Shown here in pieces: positions 41,216-49,309 of a stretch of DNA of 64,000 bases. The notes under the pieces are model-generated. The model was given only the letters and a program-made list of their open reading frames with translations, had not been told where the DNA came from and ran no database searches. Source of the DNA: Actinoplanes couchii (GTDB lineage Bacteria; Actinomycetota; Actinomycetes; Mycobacteriales; Micromonosporaceae); assembly GCF_016862075.1 (NCBI RefSeq), contig NZ_BOMG01000057.1:1-64000 (forward strand). The letters run 5' to 3'. Both the position numbers and the translations under genes were made by a program. Every line of letters starts with the position of its first letter. Position 1 is the stretch's first letter.

Positions 41216-42076
41216 GTGTTCGTGAGCGAGCGGATCATCGGCGGCCGGACCTACAACTTCTCCCGCCGGATCGTGGTGATGGCGATCGTCAACCGCACGC
41301 CCGACTCCTTCCACGACAAGGGCCGCACGTTCGCGCTGGCGAAGGCGACCGAGGCGGTGGAACGGGCCGCCGACGAGGGCGCCGACTGGATCGACATCGG
41401 CGGGGTGCCGTTCGCGCCCGGGCCCGAGGTCAGCGCGGCTGAGGAACTCGACCGGGTGATGCCGGTGGTGGAGGCCGCCCGAGGGCTGGCCGTCGTCTCG
41501 GTCGACACGTTCCGGCCGGAGGTGGCCCGCGCGGTGATCGAGGCCGGCGCCGGGGTCGTCAACGACACGTCCGGGCTGCGCGATCCGGCGATGGCCGACG
41601 CGGTGGTGGGCACCGACGCTCAGCTGGTGATCTGCCACAGCCTGGCGGCGCCGCGGACCGCCTACCCGAGCCCGCGCTACGGCGACGTGACCGAGGAGGT
41701 CGGCGCGTTCCTGCGGGACCGGGTGGCGCTCGCGCTGTCCCGGGGCGTCCGGCCGGACCAGATCATCATCGATCCCGGTCACGACCTGAACAAGAACACC
41801 CACCACTCCCTCGAACTGACCCGGCGGCTGGACGAGATCGCGGCGATCGGTTACCCGATGCTGGCGGCGCTCAGCAACAAGGACTTCATCGGCGAGACCC
41901 TGGACCGCCCCCAGCAGGAGCGGCTGGCCGGCACCCTGGCCACCGCGGTCTTCGCGATCCTGCACGGCGCCCGGATCCTGCGGGTCCACGACGTCCGCGC
42001 CCACTACGACGCGGTCCGGATGACCGAGGCGATGCTGGGCTGGCGCGAGCCCGTCTACACCAGGCACAACATCTGA
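41216..42076 (+). CDS. Dihydropteroate synthase homologue, FolP2-like
   Basis: 286 aa from GTG at 41216 (a GTG two codons later is equally possible). The TIM-barrel layout of dihydropteroate synthase is clear: VVMAIVNRTPDSFHD, GADWIDIGG, VSVDTFRPEVARAVIEAGAGVVNDTSGL, IIIDPGHDLNKNTHHSLEL, LAALSNKDFIGETL. However key loops differ from the enzyme: GGVPFAPG replaces GGESTRPG and PGHDLNKN replaces the usual PGIGFGK. That pattern is that of FolP2-type paralogues, reported to lack DHPS activity in mycobacteria. No folate genes are adjacent, so the true role is open. Confidence 0.85.
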   Translation: MFVSERIIGGRTYNFSRRIVVMAIVNRTPDSFHDKGRTFALAKATEAVERAADEGADWIDIGGVPFAPGPEVSAAEELDRVMPVVEAARGLAVVSVDTFRPEVARAVIEAGAGVVNDTSGLRDPAMADAVVGTDAQLVICHSLAAPRTAYPSPRYGDVTEEVGAFLRDRVALALSRGVRPDQIIIDPGHDLNKNTHHSLELTRRLDEIAAIGYPMLAALSNKDFIGETLDRPQQERLAGTLATAVFAILHGARILRVHDVRAHYDAVRMTEAMLGWREPVYTRHNI

Positions 42077-42140
42077 GACCTGGTCCGGCCACCGTCCCGG
42101 CGTCGCCGCGCGCCCGGACGGATTTCACCGGCTCCAACCG

Positions 42141-42689
42141 CTATTTCTGGTACGGCAGGGCACGCAGCAGGTCGATCATCCACGGGTCCGGGGGCACCGC
42201 CTCCGGGCCGAGCACCCGCATCGCCCCCAGCACGGTGATCAGCATGCCGTGTGCGAAGAAGTCGCGGGCCTCCTCGGCGGTGCACCCGGTCAGCTCCCGG
42301 ACCAGCTGGAACAGCTCGCCGTAACAGCGCCGGACGGCGTCGCCGAGCCCCGGGTCGGACCCGGCCGCGAACCCGTGCAGCAGCACCACCAGCAGGTCAC
42401 GCTCGTCGAGCAGCGTCTTGTAGGCGGCGCCCAGCCCGGCCAGGGTGGGGTCCTCGGCGGCCGCGTCCCGCCAGATCCGGCCGACCCGGTCGCCGGCGTG
42501 CCGCACGGTCGCCAGGAACAGCTCCTGTTTGGAGCCGAAGAGCCTGATCACGTACGGCTGGGAGACCCCGGCCAGCCTGGCCACCTGGTCGGTGGTGGTG
42601 CCCGCGTAACCGCCCCCGGCGAAGGCGGTGACGGCGGCGGCCACCAGCTGGGCGTGACGTTCCGGAGCGGTGAGGCGGGTGCGGACCAT
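42141..42689 (-). CDS. TetR-family repressor, divergent from MFS exporter
   Basis: 182 aa. HTH: QLVAAAVTAFAGGGYAGTTTDQVARLAGVSQPYVIRLFGSKQELFLATVRHA, typical TetR; an all-helical ligand domain follows (LLVVLLHGFAAGSDPGLGDAVRRCYGEL, TAEEARDFFAHGMLITVLGAM). It faces the MFS exporter across 68 bp containing repeated GTTATCAGTCGAT boxes. This is the classic arrangement of a drug-sensing repressor and its pump. Confidence 0.93.
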   Translation of the reverse strand: MVRTRLTAPERHAQLVAAAVTAFAGGGYAGTTTDQVARLAGVSQPYVIRLFGSKQELFLATVRHAGDRVGRIWRDAAAEDPTLAGLGAAYKTLLDERDLLVVLLHGFAAGSDPGLGDAVRRCYGELFQLVRELTGCTAEEARDFFAHGMLITVLGAMRVLGPEAVPPDPWMIDLLRALPYQK

Positions 42690-42697
42690 GTTGACAG

Positions 42698-42740
42698 GTT
42701 ATCAGTCGATGCTTACCGTGTTTAGTTATCAGTCGATAAC
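42698..42740. promoter_or_regulatory. Operator boxes for the TetR/MFS divergon
   Basis: GTTATCAGTCGAT occurs at 42698-42710 and 42725-42737, 27 bp apart. The second copy extends to a perfect dyad GTTATC-AGTC-GATAAC (42725-42740). Both lie between the divergent tetR-type and exporter starts. Confidence 0.8.
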
Positions 42741-42757
42741 AACTTACGGGGGAACTC

Positions 42758-44182
42758 GTGGCCACCACCAAGCACCGCCCCTTCGGGCTGGTGATCGCCG
42801 CCGTCGGCATCCCGGCCTTCATGGGCGCGCTGGACAACCTGGTCGTCAGCACCGCGCTGCCGGTGATCCGCACCGAGCTCGGCGCGTCCATCTCCGACCT
42901 GCAGTGGTTCGTCAACGCGTACACGCTGCCGTTCGCCGCCTTCCTGCTCACCGCCGCCGCGCTCGGCGACCGCCTGGGCCGCCGCCGGGTCTACCTGGCC
43001 GGCATCGCCCTCTTCACCGCCGCCTCCGCCGCGGCCGCCCTCTCCACCGAGCCGTGGCAGCTCACCGCGGCCCGCGCGATCCAGGGCATCGGCGGCGCCG
43101 CCATCGCACCGCTGTCGCTGACCCTGCTGGCCGGCGCGGTCCCGGACCGGTTGCGCAACGCGGCGGTCGGCATCTGGGGTGGCATCACCGGCCTCGGCGT
43201 CGCGGTCGGCCCGGTGGTCGGCGGCGCGGTCGTCGACGGTCTCACCTGGAACTGGATCTTCTGGGTCAACGTGCCGATCGGCGTCGGCGCGCTGATCCTG
43301 GCCGCGGTGGTGCTCGACGACTCCCGCGGCGGGGCCCGCCGTCTCGACCCGCTCGGCCTGCTGCTGTCGGCCTCCGGCATGCTGCTGCTGATCTGGGGCA
43401 TCGTGGACGGCCCGGAGCGCGGCTGGACCACCGGCCGGGTGCCGGTGATGCTGGGCGCGGGTGTCGCGCTGCTCGCCGGTTTCCTGGTCTGGCAGGCCCG
43501 CAACCGGACGCCGATGCTGCCCCTGACCCTCTTCCGGTCCCGCTCGTTCAGCCTGGTCAACGCGGTGTCGCTGACGTTCTCGGCGGGCGCGTTCGGTTCG
43601 GTCTTCCTGCTCGCCCAGTATTTCCAGGTGACCCAGGGGCTGAGCCCGCTGGAGTCCGGGCTGCGCACCCTGCCGTGGACCGCCGCGCCGATGGTGGTGG
43701 CGCCGCTGGCCGGCATCTTCGGGGCCCGGCTGGGCGTGCGCAACCTGGTCGTCGCCGGTCAGGTGCTGCTGGCCGGCGGGATGCTCTGGATCGGCCTGAT
43801 CCTGTCACCGGACGCCACCTACCCCGAGTTCGTCGGCGCGTTCCTGCTGGCCGGTGTCGGCATGGGCCTGACCTTCGCACCGATCAGCACGATCACCCTG
43901 GCCAGCGTCTCGGACCTGCAGCGGGGCGTGGCATCCGGCACCAACAACACGATCCGCGAGTTCGGGGTGGCGGCCGGGGTGGCCGCGCTGTCGTCGGTGT
44001 TCAGCACGTTCGGCGGGTTCGCCGGCCCGCAGGAGTTCGTCGACGGCGCGGTCCCCGGCGTACTGACCGGCGCCGCGATCCTGGCGGCCGGCGCCCTGGT
44101 GGCCACGTTCCTGCCCCGCGACGCGGCGATCCCGGCGGCGACCTCTGAACAGGCGCCCGCCGAAGCCGCGGTGCCGGCCTGA
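42758..44182 (+). CDS. MFS drug exporter, DHA2 (14-TM, EmrB/QacA-like)
   Basis: 474 aa, GTG start with GGGGGAA upstream. Fourteen hydrophobic helices with the DHA2 signatures: LDNLVVSTALPVIRTEL (motif D1), GDRLGRRRVYLAG (motif A), ARAIQGIGGAAIAPLSL (motif B-like) and GLGVAVGPVVGGAVVDG (motif C, antiporter). It should expel a hydrophobic drug or natural product in exchange for protons and is probably repressed by the divergent TetR protein. A 6-4-6 inverted repeat (GTTGCG/CGCAAC) follows its stop. Confidence 0.93.
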   Translation: MATTKHRPFGLVIAAVGIPAFMGALDNLVVSTALPVIRTELGASISDLQWFVNAYTLPFAAFLLTAAALGDRLGRRRVYLAGIALFTAASAAAALSTEPWQLTAARAIQGIGGAAIAPLSLTLLAGAVPDRLRNAAVGIWGGITGLGVAVGPVVGGAVVDGLTWNWIFWVNVPIGVGALILAAVVLDDSRGGARRLDPLGLLLSASGMLLLIWGIVDGPERGWTTGRVPVMLGAGVALLAGFLVWQARNRTPMLPLTLFRSRSFSLVNAVSLTFSAGAFGSVFLLAQYFQVTQGLSPLESGLRTLPWTAAPMVVAPLAGIFGARLGVRNLVVAGQVLLAGGMLWIGLILSPDATYPEFVGAFLLAGVGMGLTFAPISTITLASVSDLQRGVASGTNNTIREFGVAAGVAALSSVFSTFGGFAGPQEFVDGAVPGVLTGAAILAAGALVATFLPRDAAIPAATSEQAPAEAAVPA

Positions 44183-44665
44183 AACACCCTGTTGCGTGTT
44201 CGCAACACGGCTGCAACGATGGCCTTCGATTCTGCGCCGTCCGGTCAGCGCGACTCACCGGCCTCCGTCCTCGGCCGTGATCCACGCATTCGCTCTCCCC
44301 GGTCCGGACGGCGGAGAAGCCCACCGCCGGCCTCCCCCGGCGAGCTGTGTGAGACGTGTGCCGGCCTTCCGACCGGCACACGTTTCCCGTTCAGCAACCG
44401 CCCCCGACCGGCGCACGGCGCACACGTCGGAGAACCCGGCAAGCCAAGATCGGCGATCAGCGCGTCCCGCGCCGAGGCGGAACGTGCGCTCGATGCCGAA
44501 ACCGCCGGCCGGCACCGGTCGACCTTGAATCACCACAACCCGAGCGGCTTCGGCTCGCCGCGGTGGGCGGGTGCTCGCCGGCGAGGACGGTGCGGGTGAC
44601 CGCACGATCGACGTCCCAGGTGGCCGTGAGCCCTGGCCTGAAACGTGAACTCCGGATCGCCGGTC
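44183..44665. other. Intergenic region without a convincing gene
   Basis: About 480 bp between the MFS exporter and the ASCH gene (convergent). It has an inverted repeat GTTGCG-tgtt-CGCAAC at 44191-44206, which may be a weak terminator or an operator. Open frames on both strands have no recognisable domain or ribosome site and the codon pattern is poor. It may be decayed coding DNA. Confidence 0.45.
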
Positions 44666-45082
44666 TCAGAGGCGCGTCACGACGCGGAAGCGTTCGAGCA
44701 CCGCCTGGGTGTCGTCGGTGATCGTGAAGGCCGGATCCCCCAGCCAGCCGCGGTAGTCCTCGCTGTGCCAGTAGGTCTCATGGCCCGCACGCCACTCGGC
44801 CACCGTCGTGAAGCCCTCACCCTCGTCGATGGCGTGCGCCAGGTCGACGTCCCCGACCCGGGCGATACGAACCTCGGTCACTTCGAGCACGGCGACCGGC
44901 TGGCCGGCCGAGTCGATCAAGGCCGAGCGTTGACCCACGGCGGGCAGCGGTTCCGGCTCGACCTCGTAGTCCTGCAGCAGGCCGGTGGTGCTGGTCTTGC
45001 GCCCATCGAGCACAGCAGCGACCAGCTTGTCGCGCAGCGGGCCGGGAAAGGCGAGACAGTAGTGCGGCAGCTCGTCGGTCAC
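44666..45082 (-). CDS. ASCH-domain protein
   Basis: 138 aa with GTG start. PUA-like ASCH fold: FPGPLRDKLVAAVLDGRKTSTTGLLQDYE (the G-x-K-x-x-T/S pattern), AVLEVTEVRIARVGDVDLAHAIDEGEGF and AEWRAGHETYWH. ASCH proteins are thought to bind RNA or modified nucleosides; some hydrolyse N4-acetylcytidine. Its start lies only 14 bp from the left end of the mini-IS element, so its original promoter region has been interrupted or replaced. Confidence 0.88.
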   Translation of the reverse strand: MTDELPHYCLAFPGPLRDKLVAAVLDGRKTSTTGLLQDYEVEPEPLPAVGQRSALIDSAGQPVAVLEVTEVRIARVGDVDLAHAIDEGEGFTTVAEWRAGHETYWHSEDYRGWLGDPAFTITDDTQAVLERFRVVTRL

Positions 45083-45096
45083 CCGGCGAGGCTAGC

Positions 45097-45548
45097 TGAT
45101 TGAGTCTTGAGTATTTGCTGGTGGATGTACGTTCTGGCGTGCGGACGTATCGACATGGAGAAGGGTGTCGTTGTCTGCTCGTGACAGCTGACATCAACAC
45201 TGATCACCACCGGGCAGGTCATCCTGGCCGACCGCGGGTTCGCCAGCCCGGAGTTCGACCGGTTCTGCGACCGGCAGGACATCCACCTCGTACGCCCGAA
45301 ACGCGCCAACGCCACAGCCGACGCCGTACGCACCCCCGCAGAGAAGGCCCTGCTCCGAGCCCGCCGATGGATCGAGTCGATCTTCCAGACCCGGAAAGGC
45401 CGGCTCTCCCTGGAACGACACGGTGCCCGACGCCACGACGGCCTGTTCGCCCGCGTCGATCAACGCCTACTCGCCCTGGCCGCCGTGATCTGGCACCATA
45501 CCAACATCGGCGCACCCCATTGACCAGCAAATATTCAAGACTCAATCA
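45097..45548. mobile_element. Internally deleted IS982-like element (mini-IS/MITE-like), 452 bp
   Basis: Left end 45097-45122 and right end 45523-45548 are 26-bp terminal inverted repeats that match at 25 positions (TGATTGAGTCTTGAGTATTT... against its partner with one G/A difference). Between them lie about 60 bp of unrecognised left-end sequence and the C-terminal third of an IS982-type transposase. With both ends intact and most of the transposase missing, it is a non-autonomous derivative that a full relative could mobilise. I could not find a clear target-site duplication. Confidence 0.85.
45185..45523 (+). pseudogene. IS982-family transposase, C-terminal fragment
   Basis: About 110 residues in frame to the TGA at 45521-45523: GQVILADRGFASPEF, HLVRPKRANA, then RRWIESIFQTRKGRLSLERHGAR holding the catalytic Glu of the DDE triad, and FARVDQRLLALAAVIWHHTNIG at the C-terminus. 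The N-terminal two thirds, with the first two catalytic acids, are absent, and a TGA lies just upstream in frame. It ends inside the right inverted repeat, as in complete IS982 elements. Confidence 0.85.
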
Positions 45549-45744
45549 TCTCTGTGCCATTCCCGCTCGGGCACCCCGTTTCCCGCCCAACTGCGCTTCG
45601 GGACGAACCAGGCCGGCTTTCTCCAGCAGAGAAGAGCCCGTACCCGGCGAGTCAGCGGGTCACCTGCTTCCGCTGACTCGATCCGAGCACTGAGGCCGGA
45701 CATCTCCCCCGGCTGAATCTTCCGGCCCACCCCAGCCGAGGTGA

Positions 45745-46515
45745 CTAGCCGTTGCGCTTGTCGCGCCAGGTCAGGGCCTCGCGGAGTTCGGTGAGGTCGG
45801 GTTCGGGGCCGCCGACGCCGATGGTGAACAGGCGGGCGCCGAGTTCGTACATCTTCTCGCGGGTGTCGGGGCTGGAGGCGACCGAGACCTCGATCTCGGC
45901 CGGGTCGCGGCCGATGGTCTCGCAGTGGCCGCGCAGGACGCCGAGTTTGCGTTCGAGGGTTTCGGCGTCGGAGAAGCTGTGCCAGATGGTGGCGTGCCGG
46001 GCGACCAGGCGCAGGGTCTTCTTCTCGCCGCCGCCGCCGATCAGGACGGGGATGTCGCGGGTGGGTTTCGGGTTGAGTTTGGCCCAGCGGGATTCGATGC
46101 GGGGCAGGGAGACGGCGAGGTCGTCGAGGCGGCCGCCGGCGGTGCCGAATTCGTAGCCGTATTCGGTGTAGTCGCGTTCGAACCAGCCGGAGCCGATGCC
46201 GAGGATGAGGCGGCCGCCGGAGATGTGGTCGACGGTGCGGGCCATGTCGGCGAGCAGTTCCGGGTTGCGGTAGCTGTTGCAGCTGACCAGGGCGCCGATC
46301 TCGGCCCGGCTGGTGGACTCGGCCCAGGCGGCGAGCATGGTCCAGCACTCGAAGTGCAGGCCGTCGGGCTCGCCGTACAGCGGGTAGAAGTGGTCCCAGT
46401 TGAACAGGATGTCCACGCCCAGCTCGTCCGCTTCGGCGGCGGTGCGGCGGATGGTGGCGTAGTCCATGTGTTGTGGCTGCAGCTGCAGTCCGATGCGAAT
46501 CGGCCTCTCGGTCAT
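45745..46515 (-). CDS. LLM-class F420-dependent oxidoreductase
   Basis: 256 aa; ATG at 46515 (upstream frame is not needed). LQLQPQHMDYATIRRTAAEADELGVDILFNWDHFYPL at the N-terminus, ALVSCNSYRNPELLADMARTVDHISGGRLILGIGSGWFERDY (the typical LLM block), and a C-terminal RGHCETIGRDPAEIEVSVASSP followed by a short tail ending TWRDKRNG. The substrate is unknown. Its C-terminal 85 residues are closely matched by a remnant at 58020-58160, so two copies of this gene once existed in the region. Confidence 0.92.
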   Translation of the reverse strand: MTERPIRIGLQLQPQHMDYATIRRTAAEADELGVDILFNWDHFYPLYGEPDGLHFECWTMLAAWAESTSRAEIGALVSCNSYRNPELLADMARTVDHISGGRLILGIGSGWFERDYTEYGYEFGTAGGRLDDLAVSLPRIESRWAKLNPKPTRDIPVLIGGGGEKKTLRLVARHATIWHSFSDAETLERKLGVLRGHCETIGRDPAEIEVSVASSPDTREKMYELGARLFTIGVGGPEPDLTELREALTWRDKRNG

Positions 46516-46689
46516 AGGGGCGAGCCTACGTCCGGCGCCGGGCCGGGGCGGTGAACTCGCCGGGGCGGAACGCTTTCGGGGCGGGCCCGGACTGTTAACC
46601 TCGCGGATTGAAGCCGGGCGATGCGGCGGCTTTCTGAATCCCGGCGATGTCGCGCCATCGCCGGTCACGCGGGAAGCGGATTCGGGGCG

Positions 46690-48486
46690 GTGACGGGGAT
46701 GTCCGGCTGGTACGAACGATGGCGGCGGATTCTGGGCCCGCTACTCGGGGTGATCGTCATCGTGCTGGCCCTGCTCGTCCACCCGCTGGACACGGTGCCC
46801 GAGCTGAGGGTCTGCGCCGACCCGGTGACGGTGAACGTGGTCTCCTCGACGGAGAAGGCCGGGCCGCTCGCCACCCTCGCCGACCGGTACAACGCGGCGG
46901 CTCACGACCCGGAGATCCGGTGCGGGGAGATCAGGGTGCACAAGGTCTCCTCGGGAATCGCCGAGGAGCTGCTGGCCGATCCGGATCACCAGGACGCGGC
47001 GATCAGCGAGGCCGACCGGGCCGCGGTCAGGTCGGCGCACGTCTGGGCGCCGTCGTCGGTGGTCTGGCTGGAGCAGCTCGACCTGGACAGCAGATCCGGT
47101 TACGGCCAGCGTCCGGTGCGCTCGCTGGCGGCCAGCCCGCTGGTGCTGGCGATGACCGAGGCGACCGCCGGGCCGCTGGGCTGGCTGGACCGGCCGCCGA
47201 CCTGGCGGCAGGCGATGGACGCGCTCGGCGACGACCTGTTCTACACCCAGGAGAATCCGCGGACGTCCACGTCGGGGGCGATGGCCACCTTCCTGACGTA
47301 CGCCGCGGCCGCCGCCGGGGACGGTGAACTGGCTCCGGCAACTCTGACCGCCGAGGGGCTGCCGTCGCTGAGCGGGTTCGTGCGGACCGTGCAGTCGGCG
47401 GCCAAGGGCGGTTTCCTGAACGACTCCGTCGAGATCCTGCGCGGGTGGAACCAAAGCGCCAACATCCCGGCGAACACCATGATCATGGTGCAGGAGCAGA
47501 TGGTGTACGGGTTCAACGACGGACTGTTCCCGCGTTACCTGGACAGCCGGCAGACCGGGCGGAAACCGGAGGTGCCCCTGGTGGCGATCCATCCGGTCGG
47601 GCCGTCCGGGATGGCCGAGTCGATCGTGGCCGATCACCCCTGGGTTCCGCTGGACACCGCCGGAGACGACGAGAAGGCCATTGCCGAGCACTTCCTGTCG
47701 TACGTGATGAAGAACTGGAACGTCCTCTGCGACGCCGGGTTCCGTTCCCCGGTCGGCAACGGGTCGGTCGGCTGCGCACCGGCACGCCCCGGGGAGACCG
47801 CGGTCGTCTCGCTGCCGCTGCCGGACGGCACGGTGCGGTCCGAGATGGTGCGGCGCTGGCTGGACCTGCGGTCGAAGCGCCGGATCACCATCGCGATGGA
47901 CGTCTCCGGCAGCATGCGGGACGAGCGGCTGCGGGAGGCGACCCGGGCGGTGGCCGACGGGGTGGGGCTGATGCGGCCGACCGACCAGGTGGAGATCTTC
48001 CAGTTCGCCGGTACGGAGAGCCATCGCAGCCCGTACTGGTCGATCCGGGACCTCGCCGACGTGGGAACGGGCTGGGCGGCGGAGGCGGCCCGGCTGGGCT
48101 CCGCGCCGAGGGACGAGACGCTCACGAAACGGTCGAGTGTGCACACCACCGTCCGGGACCTGTACGACCGGGTCGCGGCCCGGCACGCGAGCGGTGGTGG
48201 CGGCACCCTCGACGTGCTGATCGTGCTCAGTGACGGCGTCAACGACTGGAACGACGGGATCTCCGACGCCGCGGTCTGCGCCCATCTGAAGAAGAACAGG
48301 GTGGACGTGCCGGTGCACACCATCCACTACGACCCGGGCATCTACTCCGCGGAGCAGCAGCGGGACGGGGCCGCGGCGCTGGAACAGTACGCCAACTGCA
48401 GCGGCGTCTCCGGTCAGGCGGCCGAGAGCAGCAGCAACAGTCAGGCCCTGCGCAACATCATGAGCCAGGTGCTGGGCTCAGCCTGA
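46690..48486 (+). CDS. Substrate-binding-like and von Willebrand factor A protein, membrane-anchored
   Basis: 598 aa from GTG at 46690; starts at 46699 (ATG) or 46621 are possible. One N-terminal helix (LGPLLGVIVIVLALLVHPL) leads to an extracellular type-2 periplasmic-binding-like domain (about 40-385; VTVNVVSSTEKAGPLATLADRYNAA, SFLTYV-type helices), then a vWA domain (about 395-599) with the MIDAS motif DVSGSM, VEIFQFAG and VLIVLSDGVNDW. The combination is a known actinobacterial architecture of unknown function, likely a surface protein that binds a ligand metal-dependently. It overlaps the convergent DUF4062-like gene by 9 bp. Confidence 0.88.
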   Translation: MTGMSGWYERWRRILGPLLGVIVIVLALLVHPLDTVPELRVCADPVTVNVVSSTEKAGPLATLADRYNAAAHDPEIRCGEIRVHKVSSGIAEELLADPDHQDAAISEADRAAVRSAHVWAPSSVVWLEQLDLDSRSGYGQRPVRSLAASPLVLAMTEATAGPLGWLDRPPTWRQAMDALGDDLFYTQENPRTSTSGAMATFLTYAAAAAGDGELAPATLTAEGLPSLSGFVRTVQSAAKGGFLNDSVEILRGWNQSANIPANTMIMVQEQMVYGFNDGLFPRYLDSRQTGRKPEVPLVAIHPVGPSGMAESIVADHPWVPLDTAGDDEKAIAEHFLSYVMKNWNVLCDAGFRSPVGNGSVGCAPARPGETAVVSLPLPDGTVRSEMVRRWLDLRSKRRITIAMDVSGSMRDERLREATRAVADGVGLMRPTDQVEIFQFAGTESHRSPYWSIRDLADVGTGWAAEAARLGSAPRDETLTKRSSVHTTVRDLYDRVAARHASGGGGTLDVLIVLSDGVNDWNDGISDAAVCAHLKKNRVDVPVHTIHYDPGIYSAEQQRDGAAALEQYANCSGVSGQAAESSSNSQALRNIMSQVLGSA

Positions 48487-49197
48487 CCATTTCCGGCCAC
48501 CCATGAACGTCACGAATCCGGCCAGTCCGGCGGCGAGGGCGGCCTGGCCCACCGGCTGGCCGGCCCACTGCCACAGTCCCGCGAATCCGGCGCCACCGAG
48601 CAGCACGGCGATGGCCAGCGGGTGATCGCCGTGCAGCCGTGGTCGTGACCGCGATCCGGTTTGCGGGTTCTGGAGGAATTTCCTCATCTCGGTCTCCAGC
48701 TCCGCCACGCTGTCGACCACGACCGGGCTGTGCTTCTCCCGGAGAGCGTCCCGCAAGAGATTCTGCCGGTGCTTCTCGCTCGTGTCCCCGGCGTTGAAGT
48801 CATCTGCCCGGGAAAAGTTGCCGTTCCCGCTGATGAGGATGATCAGGTATGGCTTGCCGCTCCGGCGAGCTATCTCGATCCCGAGTTGTGGATACGATTT
48901 CCACGGCCTTCCCCAAACCCGCTGTCCGTAGCGGAGGCCGACCACGAAGACGTAATTCTGGATCTCCTTCATCCGATCGCGGTACTGCCGGGCGGTCAGA
49001 TTCGAGCCCAGCCTCGCACCGGATGTGGCCAGGGGGATCGCCGCGGCTTCCAGCGCTGCCGTGGCGAAGGAACGATCTTTCGGGGTGTTCTCCAGCTCCT
49101 CGGTGAAACCGACCAGAACCTTTTCGCCATTGAGCATGATCTTGAAATCGTTGTTCTGGGTGTTGTTGTTGCCGAACTGCGCGCCGTGGACGCTCAC
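48478..49197 (-). CDS. Membrane protein with RHIM/PP-like amyloid motif and DUF4062-like domain
   Basis: 239 aa; GTG at 49197 with GGGGGGAGGA 4-5 nt upstream. Residues 5-18 (GAQFGNNNTQNNDF) resemble the RHIM/pseudo-palindrome amyloid-signalling motifs found at the ends of bacterial STAND and effector proteins. Residues about 25-170 resemble DUF4062: a VLVGFTEELENTPKDRSFATAAL start, QNYVFVVGLRYGQRVWGRPWKSYPQLGIEIA, and GKPYLIILIS. Two hydrophobic helices (LAIAVLLGGAGFAGLWQW, QAALAAGLAGFVTFMGG) end the protein. If the motif is real, the protein may be a membrane-tethered partner in amyloid-templated signalling. Domain calls are by eye. Confidence 0.65.
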   Translation of the reverse strand: MSVHGAQFGNNNTQNNDFKIMLNGEKVLVGFTEELENTPKDRSFATAALEAAAIPLATSGARLGSNLTARQYRDRMKEIQNYVFVVGLRYGQRVWGRPWKSYPQLGIEIARRSGKPYLIILISGNGNFSRADDFNAGDTSEKHRQNLLRDALREKHSPVVVDSVAELETEMRKFLQNPQTGSRSRPRLHGDHPLAIAVLLGGAGFAGLWQWAGQPVGQAALAAGLAGFVTFMGGRKWSG

Positions 49198-49309
49198 CGG
49201 TTCCTCCCCCCGACGCCCCGCCAGTGATGTCAGCGACCATGGTGCGGCCGTGTCGTGGCGGATCGCAAGGCGCCGGGGGTGGAATGCGGGACGTGGGTGG
49301 GGGCAGTCG

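Noticed and set aside
44192..44599. A 135-aa + strand gene in the MFS-ASCH gap
   Set aside because: No ribosome site, no domain, Arg/Pro-rich composition; more likely a chance open frame.
45219..45545. A minus-strand gene in the mini-IS
   Set aside because: It starts in the right inverted repeat and is antisense to the transposase fragment; its start mirrors the left repeat purely because the ends are inverted copies.
45097..45548. An intact insertion sequence
   Set aside because: Only the C-terminal third of the transposase is present and an in-frame stop lies just upstream, so the element cannot move by itself.
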